A DNA stretch of 64,000 nucleotides from Mariprofundus micogutta (GCF_001895085.1 NZ_BDFD01000005.1:1-64000), one strand, 5' to 3'; shown: positions 34,708 through 43,893, counted from the stretch's first letter. Notes: generated by a model from the letters alone, not told the origin. Made by a program: numbers and translations.

Positions 34708-35202
34708 ATGAGGGTTGATTGCATTCGTATGGGTTCGGTTCGACTCTGCCTGGCGCTGATGCTCGGGCTTCTCGTGGTGCCGGGTTATGTGGTTGCACCT
34801 GTGTTGTTTGCCAAGGCGGGCAGCGTTTCACTGGCCGGCTCTCTGGCTGGCGATATCTTTCATCTGGCTAATATGGCTATCATATTTCTGGCGGCAGCCG
34901 TTTTGGTATTCTGGTTGCGCATGCAGAAATCCGGTGCCTTAATCGGTCGATTGCGCTGGATACTGTTACTGCTTCTTGCAGCGCTGATCATGGGTAATGA
35001 ATTTGCTGTCTCCCCGGTGCTGGCTGATTTGAAAGCGCAACTGGGGCCAATGGATCAGGTTGCAGACGACAATCCGCAGCGTAAACTGTTTGGCATGTGG
35101 CATGGTATCAGCGCTCTGATTCATCTGGTTGCAGCAATTTCTGCTGCGGCATTGGTTGCACTCGGAGGACGGGCACCGTCCAAGGATACATGTCCGTCTT
35201 AA
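34708..35202 (+). CDS. DUF4149-like inner-membrane protein
   Basis: A 164-residue protein with four hydrophobic segments (about 8-30, 42-65, 76-94 and 126-150). The loops contain VVAPVLFAKAG and NEFAVSPVLADLK, which match the DUF4149/TMEM205-like family of small membrane proteins. The function is not known. AGGGAG precedes the ATG by eight bases. The downstream permease gene starts inside its 3' end (13-base overlap), so the two are co-translated. Confidence 0.7.
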   Translation: MRVDCIRMGSVRLCLALMLGLLVVPGYVVAPVLFAKAGSVSLAGSLAGDIFHLANMAIIFLAAAVLVFWLRMQKSGALIGRLRWILLLLLAALIMGNEFAVSPVLADLKAQLGPMDQVADDNPQRKLFGMWHGISALIHLVAAISAAALVALGGRAPSKDTCPS

Positions 35203-36263
35203 AAGAGTGGTTGCAAAAACGTCTGGCAGACACCGAACTGGTGATGCTGCTGGGTTCTCTGCTGGTTATTTTTATTTTACTTGTTCTGCTGGGGCCTATT
35301 CTGGCTCCGGTAATGCTGGCTATAGCGCTGGCTTATGTGTTTGATGGCATAGTTGAACTGTTGGTGCGCTGCAGGTTGCCGCGTATGTTGGCTATAGCTG
35401 TGACCGGTGGCGGTGTGATGTTGATGCTGCTGGTGACACTGCTGGCTATTTTACCGCTTCTGAGCGAGCAGATAGGCCGTCTGGTCTCCCGCGCACCACA
35501 GTATTTGCAATCCATCCGGGAGATGTTTCAGCAGGCACAGACCAATCATGCGGAATGGATCAATCCTGCCTATGTTCAGAAGATTATTGCCGCAACTGCA
35601 GCGCAATTACAGGAGTGGGGCGGCGCACTGCTGTCGTTTTCCATCGCATCGATTCCGGGTATGATTACCTTGCTGGTATATGCCGTTCTGGTACCGGTAA
35701 TGGTGTTCTTTTTTCTCAAGGATAAGGAAAAAATCATAGTCTGGGGGCAGCAGTTTTTACCGACTGAACGTTCCTTGCTGCAACGGGTCTGGTTGGAACT
35801 TGATATTCAGATTGGTAACTATATCCGGGGCAAGTTCTGGGAAGCGTTCATTGTTGGTATTGCCATGTGGATGGTTTTCTGGTGGATGGGCCATGAATAT
35901 GCACTGCTGCTTGGCGTATTAACCGGTATATCGGTCTGGATTCCATTTGTCGGGGCTGCAGTAGTGACCATACCGGTGATTCTACTCTCTTTTTTCCAGT
36001 GGGGCTGGACGGATACGATGGCATATAGCGTTCTCGCCTATGGCATCGTGCAGGCGATAGATGCCAACGTGATAGTGCCATGGCTGTTTTCTGAAATTGT
36101 AAACCTGCATCCGATTGCAATCATTGTTGCTATTTTGATGTTCGGAGCACTGTGGGGCATCATCGGAGTGATCGTTGCCATTCCGATGGCGGCACTGGTG
36201 AAAAGTGTAGTCTCTATTGTACTGGAGCGACGTCAGGTTTTCTCAATCAGCAAGGATAGCTGA
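35190..36263 (+). CDS. AI-2E/PerM family transporter
   Basis: About 357 residues with seven to eight transmembrane segments and the AI-2E (UPF0118) layout: a large central loop (about 70-145) after the first three segments, then LVYAVLVPVMVFFFLKDKEK, LGVLTGISVWIPFVGAAV and the C-terminal GALWGIIGVIVAIPMAA. Family members have been linked to autoinducer-2 export or Na+/H+ antiport; which applies here is unknown. The ATG at 35190 overlaps the DUF4149 gene end; longer starts would be out of character. Confidence 0.85.
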   Translation: MSVLKEWLQKRLADTELVMLLGSLLVIFILLVLLGPILAPVMLAIALAYVFDGIVELLVRCRLPRMLAIAVTGGGVMLMLLVTLLAILPLLSEQIGRLVSRAPQYLQSIREMFQQAQTNHAEWINPAYVQKIIAATAAQLQEWGGALLSFSIASIPGMITLLVYAVLVPVMVFFFLKDKEKIIVWGQQFLPTERSLLQRVWLELDIQIGNYIRGKFWEAFIVGIAMWMVFWWMGHEYALLLGVLTGISVWIPFVGAAVVTIPVILLSFFQWGWTDTMAYSVLAYGIVQAIDANVIVPWLFSEIVNLHPIAIIVAILMFGALWGIIGVIVAIPMAALVKSVVSIVLERRQVFSISKDS

Positions 36264-36357
36264 TTGACAGCAGCAGGGTGCCTTTTAGGGTGCAGCAGCT
36301 TTGGGTATCCATGGCTGACAGGCCAATAGTTTCATCGAATGATGCGGGGATGATTGA

Positions 36358-37020
36358 ATGACTGATAAAACTGAAGATAAAACTCCAGTGAAGCAAGAGG
36401 ATCAGTCTGCTTTTGAAGCAGAAATGGAAGAACTGAAACGCGAGATGCGTTCGGCCAAATGGGTCGAGTGGGCGGAGAACAATCAGAAGACCCTGATGCT
36501 TGCTGCCGGAGTTCTGATTGCCGTGTTGATGGCAGGTGGCTTGTGGATTGAGAATGATAAAGCACAACGGGCAACGGCAGGCGCAATGTATCAGCAGGCT
36601 GCGAATGCTACTGATCGCACAGAGAAACAGGCATTGATGGAAGGGCTGCTGAAAGATTTCGGATCAAGTTCTTATGGCGCACTGGCACTGATGCAGTTGG
36701 CAAATGTTGATATTGCAAATCGTGAGACCCACCTGAAAGCGTTGATGGCTCATCCGTCCGCCATGCAAGAGTGGGTCTGGGAAGCCAGACTTGATCTGGC
36801 TGCGCTGAAGATTGAGCAGGGTGATAATGCTGCGGCCATGCAGCAGCTGGAGGGGCAGTTCGGTACGCAATACCAGCAGCTTCGCCATTACCTGATGGCT
36901 CAGGCATCAGAAGATGCGGCAGAAAAGCAAAAGCATCTGCAGCAATCACTGGATGCTTCACCTGTTGATAATAATTTAAAACAGAAAGTCGAATCACTGC
37001 TGGCCAAGAAAGTATCCTGA
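36358..37020 (+). CDS. YfgM-like ancillary SecYEG/envelope TPR protein
   Basis: A 220-residue single-pass membrane protein: a cytoplasmic N-terminus of about 45 residues, a TM helix (LMLAAGVLIAVLMAGGLWI, about 46-64) and a periplasmic TPR-like domain (QALMEGLLKDFGSSSYGALALMQLA). This is the YfgM family, which links the Sec translocon to periplasmic chaperones. Its stop overlaps the bamB start by one base, and der follows, matching the conserved yfgM-bamB-der operon. Confidence 0.88.
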   Translation: MTDKTEDKTPVKQEDQSAFEAEMEELKREMRSAKWVEWAENNQKTLMLAAGVLIAVLMAGGLWIENDKAQRATAGAMYQQAANATDRTEKQALMEGLLKDFGSSSYGALALMQLANVDIANRETHLKALMAHPSAMQEWVWEARLDLAALKIEQGDNAAAMQQLEGQFGTQYQQLRHYLMAQASEDAAEKQKHLQQSLDASPVDNNLKQKVESLLAKKVS

Positions 37021-38222
37021 TGGAGAAACATCTGCATTTAAAACAGCTACTGTCGGTTGTGTTGTGCTCCCTGTCGCTGACAGCCTGCTCAACGATGTCT
37101 TCCTGGTTTGAGGATGACGAGAGCGAGCCGATTGTAAAAGCAGCACCTGTAGCCGTAGAAAGCGCCGTAGAAGGTGGAATTACTATCGACTGGCGCGTGG
37201 ATCTGGATCAACGGCAGCCTGCTTCTGTATCCGGTTTCAGCCTGCCGCTGGTATATAAAACAACTCAGGGCCACAAGATCGTTGCAGGGGCTCAGGATAA
37301 GCGCGTTAGAATTTACAGTGCCGGTGGTTCTGAACTGAATCGTGTTGCGCTGGCAGCGGCCAGTGAATCAGGAGCACTTCAGCTCGCGGGTGGCCTCGTC
37401 GTTATCGGTGATATTGAAGGTGGCCTGTACGGTATCGATATAGAGAAGGGTGAAGTCAGCTGGAAAGTTGAGCTCTCTTCTTCATTTGTCGGTTCCCCTG
37501 TTGCCATTGATGGGGACTTTATTGTTCAGACTGATGACAATCAGGTTTATCGATTCAGTGCGGCCGGAGAAAAATTGTGGAGTTATTCAGGTAGCTCGGG
37601 CGGTTTGACGATGCAGTTGAGCCCGTCACCGGTGGTTTATAAGAATCGTGTCTATGTTGCTATGAATAACGGTGAAATCGTTGCGCTTAAAGCTGATCAT
37701 GGCGGTTTTTTGTGGACACGACAGTTGCTGCTTAATAACAGCGCCTCTGTGCTCAGTGAACTGAAAGTACCGGTTGCAACTCCAACGGTTGTACCCGTTG
37801 AAGATTCCGGTCGTGATGAAGATACGCTGCTTGTGCCGATTTTTCAGGGTGAAATGGTCTTCTTGTCATTGCTCGATGGCAGTACTTTGAACAGCCGCTC
37901 CATTTCAATCAAATCACCGGCATTGTTAAAAAACAGGCGTTTATATATTGCTGATTCTGCAGGTGCAGTAAGCGCACTTGATGCAGCCAGTGGTGAAACA
38001 TTATGGAAACAGCAAGTCTCTTCAGGTGAACTGACCGGACCGGTCTCGTGGCAGGGAGAGCTGTGGGTCGCCAATGACCAGGGCAAGGTATATCGCCTGA
38101 GTGAAGACGGTATGATTAAAGGTGGTCTGGTTCTCACCGGACGCATTGATCGTACACCTGTGATAACTGATAACGGCGTGCTGGTTCGTAATAATCTCGG
38201 CACCCTGTACCTGTTACATTGA
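37020..38222 (+). CDS. bamB: Outer-membrane assembly lipoprotein BamB
   Basis: A 400-residue lipoprotein (lipobox LTAC, C23) with a PQQ-type eight-bladed beta-propeller; repeats such as GGLYGIDIEKGEVSWKVEL, AAGEKLWSYSG and ALDAASGETLWKQQV are visible. BamB scaffolds BamA in the complex that inserts outer-membrane proteins. A second Bam lipoprotein, BamE, is encoded at 53126. It lies between yfgM and der in the classical order. Confidence 0.93.
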   Translation: MEKHLHLKQLLSVVLCSLSLTACSTMSSWFEDDESEPIVKAAPVAVESAVEGGITIDWRVDLDQRQPASVSGFSLPLVYKTTQGHKIVAGAQDKRVRIYSAGGSELNRVALAAASESGALQLAGGLVVIGDIEGGLYGIDIEKGEVSWKVELSSSFVGSPVAIDGDFIVQTDDNQVYRFSAAGEKLWSYSGSSGGLTMQLSPSPVVYKNRVYVAMNNGEIVALKADHGGFLWTRQLLLNNSASVLSELKVPVATPTVVPVEDSGRDEDTLLVPIFQGEMVFLSLLDGSTLNSRSISIKSPALLKNRRLYIADSAGAVSALDAASGETLWKQQVSSGELTGPVSWQGELWVANDQGKVYRLSEDGMIKGGLVLTGRIDRTPVITDNGVLVRNNLGTLYLLH

Positions 38223-38244
38223 AATCGATTCCGGCAGGTGATTT

Positions 38245-39603
38245 GTGACTACAACTTTTCGTGAAATCGCTGTCGGAAGACTGCCTGTTATTGCTATTGT
38301 CGGTCGTCCTAATGTAGGTAAATCCACCTTGTTCAACCGTATAGTGGGTAAACGTACGGCAATCGTGGGTGATCGCCCGGGCGTAACTGTCGACAGGCTG
38401 GAAACAGAATGCCTGATCGGTGAACAGCAGGTTGTTCTGGTTGATACCGGCGGGATTGGTGAGGGAACGCATGATGTTATGCAGCCTGCGATTGATGCAC
38501 AGGTGGAAGCTGCGCTTGCTATTGCTGATATTGTCCTGTTTGTTACTGATGCCCAGGCAGGTTGTACGCCGGTGGATGAGGCCATAGCCAACAAGCTGCG
38601 TCGCCATCAGATTCCTGTCTTTTTAGTTGTAAATAAAGCCGAGAAACCGAATTTAGAGCTGGACTTTTATGGCCTCGGCATGGGTGATCCTATCTCGATT
38701 TCCGCATCGCACGGTAATGGTGTGAAAGAATTCATTGCTGAGCTTGGTGGTAAACTTCCTGCGGTCAGAGAGAGTGAAGAGCACGATAGTCCGATTGCCA
38801 GTATTGCCGTGATTGGTCGTCCGAACGTGGGTAAATCTACACTGATCAATGCCTGGCTGGGGCGTGACCGTATGGTGGTCAGTAATATTGCAGGCACAAC
38901 ACGTGATGCAATTGACAGTGAATTGGCTTATGGCGATGGATATATTCGCCTTGTTGATACAGCAGGTCAGCGCAAACATGGCCGTATCGCGGATATCATC
39001 GAATTCGTTGCCCGCGTTAAAGCTGTACAGGCATTCAAACGTGCTGATACGGCGGTTATGGTGCTCGATGGTTCAGAAGGTGTGGTTGAGCAGGATATGC
39101 GTTTGATGCAACTGGCTTTTGATGAAGGCTGTGCATTAATTATAGCAGTGAATAAACTCGACCTGATCTCCGAAGAAGAGTGGAAACATTATGTTGAACG
39201 CCTTGATTTCCGTATGCGTGGATTTCCAGAAATTCCAACATTCAGAATCACTGCCAAAACCGGCAAGGGTGTAAAACAGTTGCTTGGTAAAGCTGTTTAT
39301 TCGGCCAAACTCAATCGCTTTGAATTGGGTACTGGGGCATTGAACAGATGGCTGTCGGAAACTCAGGAGGCGCAGCATCCACCCAGTGATAATGGTGCGG
39401 CAGTTAAACTGAAATACGCATCACAAATTGCCAGCTCACCGCCGAGTATTAAAATTTTCTGTAATCGCCCCAAAGGACTGAAAACGAGTTACCGGAAGTA
39501 TCTGGAGCAATCATTCCGCAAAACATTCAAGTTAGTCGGAGTACCGATTCGTTTCAGTTTTTCTGCCAGCAGTAATCCGTATGCTCCGGAGAAAAAACGT
39601 TAG
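38245..39603 (+). CDS. der: Ribosome-assembly GTPase Der (EngA)
   Basis: A 452-residue protein with two tandem GTPase domains, the Der hallmark: P-loops GRPNVGKST at 20-28 and 191-199, each followed by DTGG/DTAG (switch II) and NKxE/D motifs (VVNKAEK, AVNKLDL), then a C-terminal KH-like domain (IKIFCNRPK...). Der acts in 50S subunit maturation. It starts at GTG with AGGTG upstream. The C-terminal KFSFSASSNPY-like end is typical. Confidence 0.96.
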   Translation: MTTTFREIAVGRLPVIAIVGRPNVGKSTLFNRIVGKRTAIVGDRPGVTVDRLETECLIGEQQVVLVDTGGIGEGTHDVMQPAIDAQVEAALAIADIVLFVTDAQAGCTPVDEAIANKLRRHQIPVFLVVNKAEKPNLELDFYGLGMGDPISISASHGNGVKEFIAELGGKLPAVRESEEHDSPIASIAVIGRPNVGKSTLINAWLGRDRMVVSNIAGTTRDAIDSELAYGDGYIRLVDTAGQRKHGRIADIIEFVARVKAVQAFKRADTAVMVLDGSEGVVEQDMRLMQLAFDEGCALIIAVNKLDLISEEEWKHYVERLDFRMRGFPEIPTFRITAKTGKGVKQLLGKAVYSAKLNRFELGTGALNRWLSETQEAQHPPSDNGAAVKLKYASQIASSPPSIKIFCNRPKGLKTSYRKYLEQSFRKTFKLVGVPIRFSFSASSNPYAPEKKR

Positions 39604-39605
39604 GC

Positions 39606-40040
39606 ATGCGAAGCTTTGAGGAGACGCGCACCATAGCTTGCTCAGCAGCGACGATGTTCGATGTCGTGATGGATATAGATGCTTATCCGAGCTTTCTTCC
39701 CTGGGTGGCTGGTTCAACGGTATTGACAAGGGATGAGGGTGAACTGACCGCCGAGTTGGTGGCAGATCTGGCTGGTTCGCGTCACAGTTTTAAAACGATT
39801 GACCGCTTTATTGCCAATAAATTGATAGAAATCCGCTTGCTTGAAGGACCATTTCGTTTCCTGGAAAGCATTTGGACATTCGAACCCTTGAGCGAAGAGC
39901 AGTGCCGGGTTCATTTCTCTATCGAATTCGAATTCCGCAGTATGATGGTTGATATTGTGGCCAGTCCTATTTTTGCAACGGCATGTAAATCCATGGTGCA
40001 GGCCTTTGAGAAGCGTGCCACGGAATTGAAAGGTATCTGA
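39606..40040 (+). CDS. RatA/Coq10-like START-domain protein
   Basis: A 144-residue SRPBCC/START protein: MFDVVMDIDAYPSFLPWV at the N-terminus and a long C-terminal helix. Bacterial members are called RatA (reported to affect 70S ribosome association) and are also related to the coenzyme Q-binding Coq10. Its stop overlaps the rnfH-like gene by one base, the standard ratA-rnfH pairing. Which function applies here is not decided by sequence. Confidence 0.88.
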   Translation: MRSFEETRTIACSAATMFDVVMDIDAYPSFLPWVAGSTVLTRDEGELTAELVADLAGSRHSFKTIDRFIANKLIEIRLLEGPFRFLESIWTFEPLSEEQCRVHFSIEFEFRSMMVDIVASPIFATACKSMVQAFEKRATELKGI

Positions 40041-40366
40041 TGCACGTATCCGTCATTTATGCACTTGCTCAAGAGCAGTTTATTGAAGAGCTCGATATTG
40101 CCGAAGGCTCAACGGCCGAGGATGCAGTACGCATGTCAGGCCTGCTTGAAAAGCATCCTGATATTGATCTGACAGTTAATAAGCTGGGGATTTATGCGAA
40201 GCTGGTCAAAGCTGACCAGGTATTGCGCAGTGGTGATCGGGTAGAGATTTATCGCCCCCTGCCTCGCAAACCCCGCAATGCCCATGCTGCTGATGACAAA
40301 AAAGCCCGTATTCGTGCCAAAAAAGAACGTGTTGCTGAAGAGGGTTCATCAACAAAAAGCGAATAA
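40040..40366 (+). CDS. RnfH-family ubiquitin-like protein
   Basis: A 108-residue beta-grasp protein: HVSVIYALAQEQFIEELDIAEGST, then NKLGIYAKLVKADQVLRSGDRVEIYRPL, diagnostic of RnfH (UPF0125). A basic, Lys/Arg-rich tail of about 30 residues follows. The function is unknown; it has been linked by gene neighbourhood to Rnf complexes and to the RatA pair. It is coupled to the ratA-like gene upstream. Confidence 0.88.
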   Translation: MHVSVIYALAQEQFIEELDIAEGSTAEDAVRMSGLLEKHPDIDLTVNKLGIYAKLVKADQVLRSGDRVEIYRPLPRKPRNAHAADDKKARIRAKKERVAEEGSSTKSE

Positions 40367-40450
40367 GTGTCAGCATGACTTGTTTTGATGAAGATACTAC
40401 TTGCGCTTTATATGTTTCATTTTACCATAAAGAAGTCTTCAGGAGGGGTT

Positions 40451-41005
40451 ATGACAGTTTCAGAAGTGATTGCTCAAATCAAAGAGGGAAAGAGTCTGGC
40501 TGGTGCGGATTTAACCGGTCTGGATTTCTCGAGTCAGGATCTGTCCGGAGCTGATTTATCAGGAGCAAATCTGAGCGGTTGTAACTTTTCCGGTGCGAAT
40601 CTCTCAGGTGCCGATATCAGAGGCGCAAACCTGAATGGAGCAACTCTGATCAATACAAACCAGAACGGCACCAAAATCGATCTGCAACGCGTACTGTCGC
40701 GCATCAGCAGTGGCTGGACTATGGATGGTGTAGATCTGTCAGGTATGGATTTGTCCGGTCAGGATCTGCGTAATGCTAAAATCATTTATGCCAATTTGTC
40801 CGGTTGCAATCTGGAAGGTGCTGACCTACGTGGTGCAACCTTGAATGAATCCGATCTGTCGCTGGCCAATCTGACGGGTGCAGATTTCAGTGGCGCATCG
40901 CTCAAACGCGTTAACCTGACTCGCGCCAACCGTACGGGTGCTAAAATTCCAAAATCAGCCTTGAAGAAGGCTTATATCGCAGGAGCGACTGCTTACCGGT
41001 CGTAG
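40451..41005 (+). CDS. Pentapeptide-repeat protein
   Basis: A 184-residue right-handed beta-helix of A(D/N)LSG-type pentapeptides in two blocks: about 16-65 (GADLTGLDFSSQDLSGADLS...) and 97-170 (VDLSGMDLSGQDL...NLEGADLRGATL). The blocks are separated by a 25-residue spacer with IDLQRVLSRISSGWT. AGGAGGGG precedes the ATG at 40451; a longer upstream start lacks support. Such proteins can mimic DNA (Qnr-like) or serve as scaffolds; no specific role is inferable. Confidence 0.85.
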   Translation: MTVSEVIAQIKEGKSLAGADLTGLDFSSQDLSGADLSGANLSGCNFSGANLSGADIRGANLNGATLINTNQNGTKIDLQRVLSRISSGWTMDGVDLSGMDLSGQDLRNAKIIYANLSGCNLEGADLRGATLNESDLSLANLTGADFSGASLKRVNLTRANRTGAKIPKSALKKAYIAGATAYRS

Positions 41006-41113
41006 TTTGCGCCACTTGCAGTGATTTAAAACCTCACCACTGCACCCATACTACTGGCGAAGCATGCGAATATTAGCCTTTACTTATATGTATGTTTATG
41101 TCATAACTCGCTG

Positions 41114-41701
41114 ATGGTAAGAAGAGTTGCAGAAAATTTTGAACAACAGAAAAAGGTGCACAGTGCCATCATCAAGATTGTCGCAGGTATGTCTCTGGTC
41201 ATGATTCTTCCTGCCGTACTGATTATCGGCGTCATTGTCAGCAATGGAAAACCTCTGGAAGTCGGTAAAAAAGCACCTGAATTCGGCTTGCTTGATCAGA
41301 ATAATAATTATGTGAAAAACAGCGATTACAAAGGTGACTGGTGTCTGATCTACTTTTATAACGGCAACAGGCCTGATGGTCTTATGCAAGCCAGGCGTAT
41401 AAAAGCGCACTACGATGAATTGCATAAGTTGCATTTACGACTGGTTGGAATCAGTTATGAATCGGTACCTGAACATCATGATTTTGCCGAGCAATTGCAC
41501 CTGACGCATGATCTGTTGTCTGACCCTGAAGGGAATGTGATCAGTGAATACTCTGCTCACACATCGATGAATCAAATGGCCAAAAATATAGGTTATCTTC
41601 TTGATCAGCAGGGCATTATCAAAAAAGTATATCTGGAACTGGAGCCGGAATCTCAACTGCTCGCAGTTGAAAAGGATATGCGGGAACTGGCCAGTCTCTG
41701 A
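41114..41701 (+). CDS. Membrane-anchored peroxiredoxin-like protein lacking the peroxidatic cysteine
   Basis: A 195-residue protein with one N-terminal TM helix (about 19-42) and an AhpC/BCP-like thioredoxin fold facing the periplasm. The region that in BCP reads YFYPxxxTPGCTxEA is here YFYNGNRPDGLMQA, so the Pro and Asp/Gly framework remains but the reactive cysteine is gone. The later fold is intact (LVGISYESVPEHHDFAEQL, DPEGNVISEY, LLDQQGIIKKVY). The only other cysteine is C77. It may be a redox-inactive structural relative. No clear ribosome binding site is seen. Confidence 0.75.
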   Translation: MVRRVAENFEQQKKVHSAIIKIVAGMSLVMILPAVLIIGVIVSNGKPLEVGKKAPEFGLLDQNNNYVKNSDYKGDWCLIYFYNGNRPDGLMQARRIKAHYDELHKLHLRLVGISYESVPEHHDFAEQLHLTHDLLSDPEGNVISEYSAHTSMNQMAKNIGYLLDQQGIIKKVYLELEPESQLLAVEKDMRELASL

Positions 41702-41718
41702 CACGGGACCTGCCAGCG

Positions 41719-42321
41719 CTAATTCTTCGTTTTTCTGACCAAACCCTTACACAATTCGGAGATAGCCACCTGAGCAATTTCAGGATCGAACTGGCTTCCC
41801 GAATACTTTTCAAGTTGCTCCATACAGTATGAAATAGGACGTGCCCTTCGATATGAGCGGTTCTGGGTCATAGCATCAATGGCTTCAGATATTGCAATCA
41901 GTCGGGCACCCAGGGGGATACCCTCACCGTGCAGTCCATCCGGATAGCCTGAGCCGTCCCAGCGTTCTCCATGATGCAGAATCATTTCCCTTTCAGCTGC
42001 AAGTGACTTGATCGGAGCGAGTATATTTGCTGCGACTGCCGGTGTTTCATTGATAACATTTCGTTCAGAAGGAGTGAAATTCCCGGGTTTAAATAAAACT
42101 GCATCGGGGATACCGACCATGCCGATATCATGTAACAGTGCCGCTCTACTGACTTGCCCGAGAAACTCACTGTCCAGTTTCATTATTTTTCCGAAACGCA
42201 CAGCAATATGGCTGACACGAACAGAATGATCTTTTGTGAATGTATCTCTGGTTTCCAGAATCCCGACCAGTGCGATCAGCGCTTCAGATACATTGTCCTC
42301 GCCGGTCATTTTATCGCTCAT
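41719..42321 (-). CDS. Degenerate HD-GYP domain protein
   Basis: A 200-residue stand-alone HD-GYP domain, a family that hydrolyses c-di-GMP. Retained: DHSVRVSHIA, LLHDIG and ERWDGSGYPDGL. Altered: HDIGM replaces HDIGK, the His of the usual HPxxG is replaced (NETPAVAANIL), and the late Asp of the VADxxDAL stretch is Glu (ISEAIDAM). These positions include metal ligands in active enzymes, so it may be a c-di-GMP-binding or protein-interaction module. It is convergent with the peroxiredoxin-like gene and divergent from ald. Confidence 0.85.
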   Translation of the reverse strand: MSDKMTGEDNVSEALIALVGILETRDTFTKDHSVRVSHIAVRFGKIMKLDSEFLGQVSRAALLHDIGMVGIPDAVLFKPGNFTPSERNVINETPAVAANILAPIKSLAAEREMILHHGERWDGSGYPDGLHGEGIPLGARLIAISEAIDAMTQNRSYRRARPISYCMEQLEKYSGSQFDPEIAQVAISELCKGLVRKTKN

Positions 42322-42424
42322 TCACAATGCTCCATGCTTATATTGAGCAATATTATATCAATGCATGCTTTGCTTCATCAGGTAATTGATATTCCGGTCA
42401 TTTACTAACACAGCTTTGGGAAAT

Positions 42425-43543
42425 ATGATCATAGCTATGCGAATCGGTATCCCCAAAGAGATAAAAAATCATGAACATCGTGTAGCACTGAGCCCTGCTG
42501 GAGCGGCAGTACTGATTGCTGCTGGACATCAGGTGGTTGTTCAGTCTGAAGCCGGCTTAGATAGCGGTTACTCCGATGACAGTTATTTACGGGCTGGTGC
42601 AGAGATAGTCACTGATGCATGGCAGGCCTGGGGTCAGGAACTGGTTGTGAAGGTTAAAGAACCTCAGCAGATTGAATATGAATATCTTCGAGGCGATCTG
42701 ATTCTGTTTACATTTCTGCATTTGGCAGCATTCCCTGAACTGGCGGGCGTTCTACGCGATAAGAAAACATGCGCTATTGCTTATGAAACGGTTCAGACTG
42801 ATGCAGGGCTGTTGCCACTGCTTAAGCCGATGTCAGAAGTGGCCGGGCGGGTCGCAGTACAACTGGGCGCCAGTTTTCTTCAGAAAGAGAATGGCACTGC
42901 ATTTCCCGGCAAAGGCTGCTTGCCCTGCGCTATCGGTACAGCGCCTGCAATGCATGCGGTTATACTCGGTGCAGGTAATGTGGGCATGAATGCAGCCGAC
43001 GCTGCAGCTGGGCTTGGAGCAAGGGTTACTTTGCTGGAACGAGATGAAAAACGAATCAAGCAACTACAGCGCGAAACACATAAAAATATCACAGTCATGC
43101 ACTTCTCGCATGACTGTTTTTACAGCCTTTTGCCAGATTGTGATCTGCTTATTGGTGCCACACTGATTCCCGGTAAACATGCGCCTGAATTGCTGGGGCG
43201 AAGTGATCTCAGGCAGATGCAGAATGGCAGTGTTTTTATTGATGTCTCTATTGATCAGGGGGGGATCAGCGAAACCTGTAGGGCAACGAGTTATGACGAA
43301 CCTGTATATGTGGAGGAGGGGGTTATTCACTGCTGTCTTCCGAATCTGCCTGCAGCCGTACCTCAAACCAGTACAAGGGCATTAACAGAAATTACACTTC
43401 CCTATATTCAATCAGTGGCTGATTTGGGTGTGGATGGTGTGATAAAGAGTCATCCGGCATTGCAGAGGGGCATAAATACTTTGGCAGGAGAGATCATTCA
43501 TCCTGCAGTTGCCGCGTCACTGTCCAATAAGGTGATTCGTTAG
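42425..43543 (+). CDS. ald: Alanine dehydrogenase
   Basis: About 372 residues of the AlaDH/PNT family, oxidising L-alanine to pyruvate and ammonia with NAD. It begins MRIGIPKEIKNHEHRVALSPAG, has KVKEPQQIEYEYLRGDLILFTFLHLAA, and a Rossmann site VILGAGNVGMNAAD, all typical. The C-terminus holds the catalytic-site strand NLPAAVPQTSTRALTEITLPY. Start candidates are the ATGs at 42425 and 42437; the second gives the canonical N-terminus but has no ribosome binding site. Its stop overlaps the end of the convergent Roadblock gene. Confidence 0.92.
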   Translation: MIIAMRIGIPKEIKNHEHRVALSPAGAAVLIAAGHQVVVQSEAGLDSGYSDDSYLRAGAEIVTDAWQAWGQELVVKVKEPQQIEYEYLRGDLILFTFLHLAAFPELAGVLRDKKTCAIAYETVQTDAGLLPLLKPMSEVAGRVAVQLGASFLQKENGTAFPGKGCLPCAIGTAPAMHAVILGAGNVGMNAADAAAGLGARVTLLERDEKRIKQLQRETHKNITVMHFSHDCFYSLLPDCDLLIGATLIPGKHAPELLGRSDLRQMQNGSVFIDVSIDQGGISETCRATSYDEPVYVEEGVIHCCLPNLPAAVPQTSTRALTEITLPYIQSVADLGVDGVIKSHPALQRGINTLAGEIIHPAVAASLSNKVIR

Positions 43544-43893
43544 ATAGTTTCTTCTACATATGATGTGACTTGTTTGAGGACACTGAGCAGGCCATTGGGG
43601 ACCTTCTGACATAATATTGATGTGTAGATTACTTCTTCTTTCACTGTCGCCTGATGGGTGATCAGGATGCGGCCTCCGGAAAGAATCACGCCATTACAGA
43701 TCGGTTCACCAAAGCCACCACATAGTGACATGCGTCTTGTGGTTTCCATCACCATCGGTGAATAGAGTGCGAACTCTTCACCTTCCGGCGCTTCTCCAAC
43801 CTGTGTAATCAGATTTCCTTCACCATCAATGATAATGATGCATGTCATATCACGCTCTGTTCTCAGCTTTTCCAGTTTATCTTGAATAGAGAT
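43540..43893 (-). CDS. Roadblock/LC7-like protein A, with apparent ATC/ATT start
   Basis: About 117 residues. The ATG at 43848 would remove a helix that is conserved in its paralogue at 52570-52932. Upstream in frame lie ISIQDKLEKLRTERD codons and no ATG, GTG or TTG; GGAGG (43903-43899) sits five bases before the ATC at 43893 (eleven before ATT at 43887). The core CIIIIDGEGNLITQVGEAP...PICNGVILSGGRILITH fits the Roadblock fold of small GTPase-regulating proteins. It lies three genes beyond the MglA-like GTPase and belongs with the 46.9-52.9 kb cluster. Confidence 0.7.
   Translation of the reverse strand: MSIQDKLEKLRTERDMTCIIIIDGEGNLITQVGEAPEGEEFALYSPMVMETTRRMSLCGGFGEPICNGVILSGGRILITHQATVKEEVIYTSILCQKVPNGLLSVLKQVTSYVEETI

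Noticed and set aside
31000-34831. Several open frames of 60-255 codons antisense to carB and greA
   Set aside because: They mirror the codon pattern of strong plus-strand genes, lack ribosome binding sites and have no recognisable domains.
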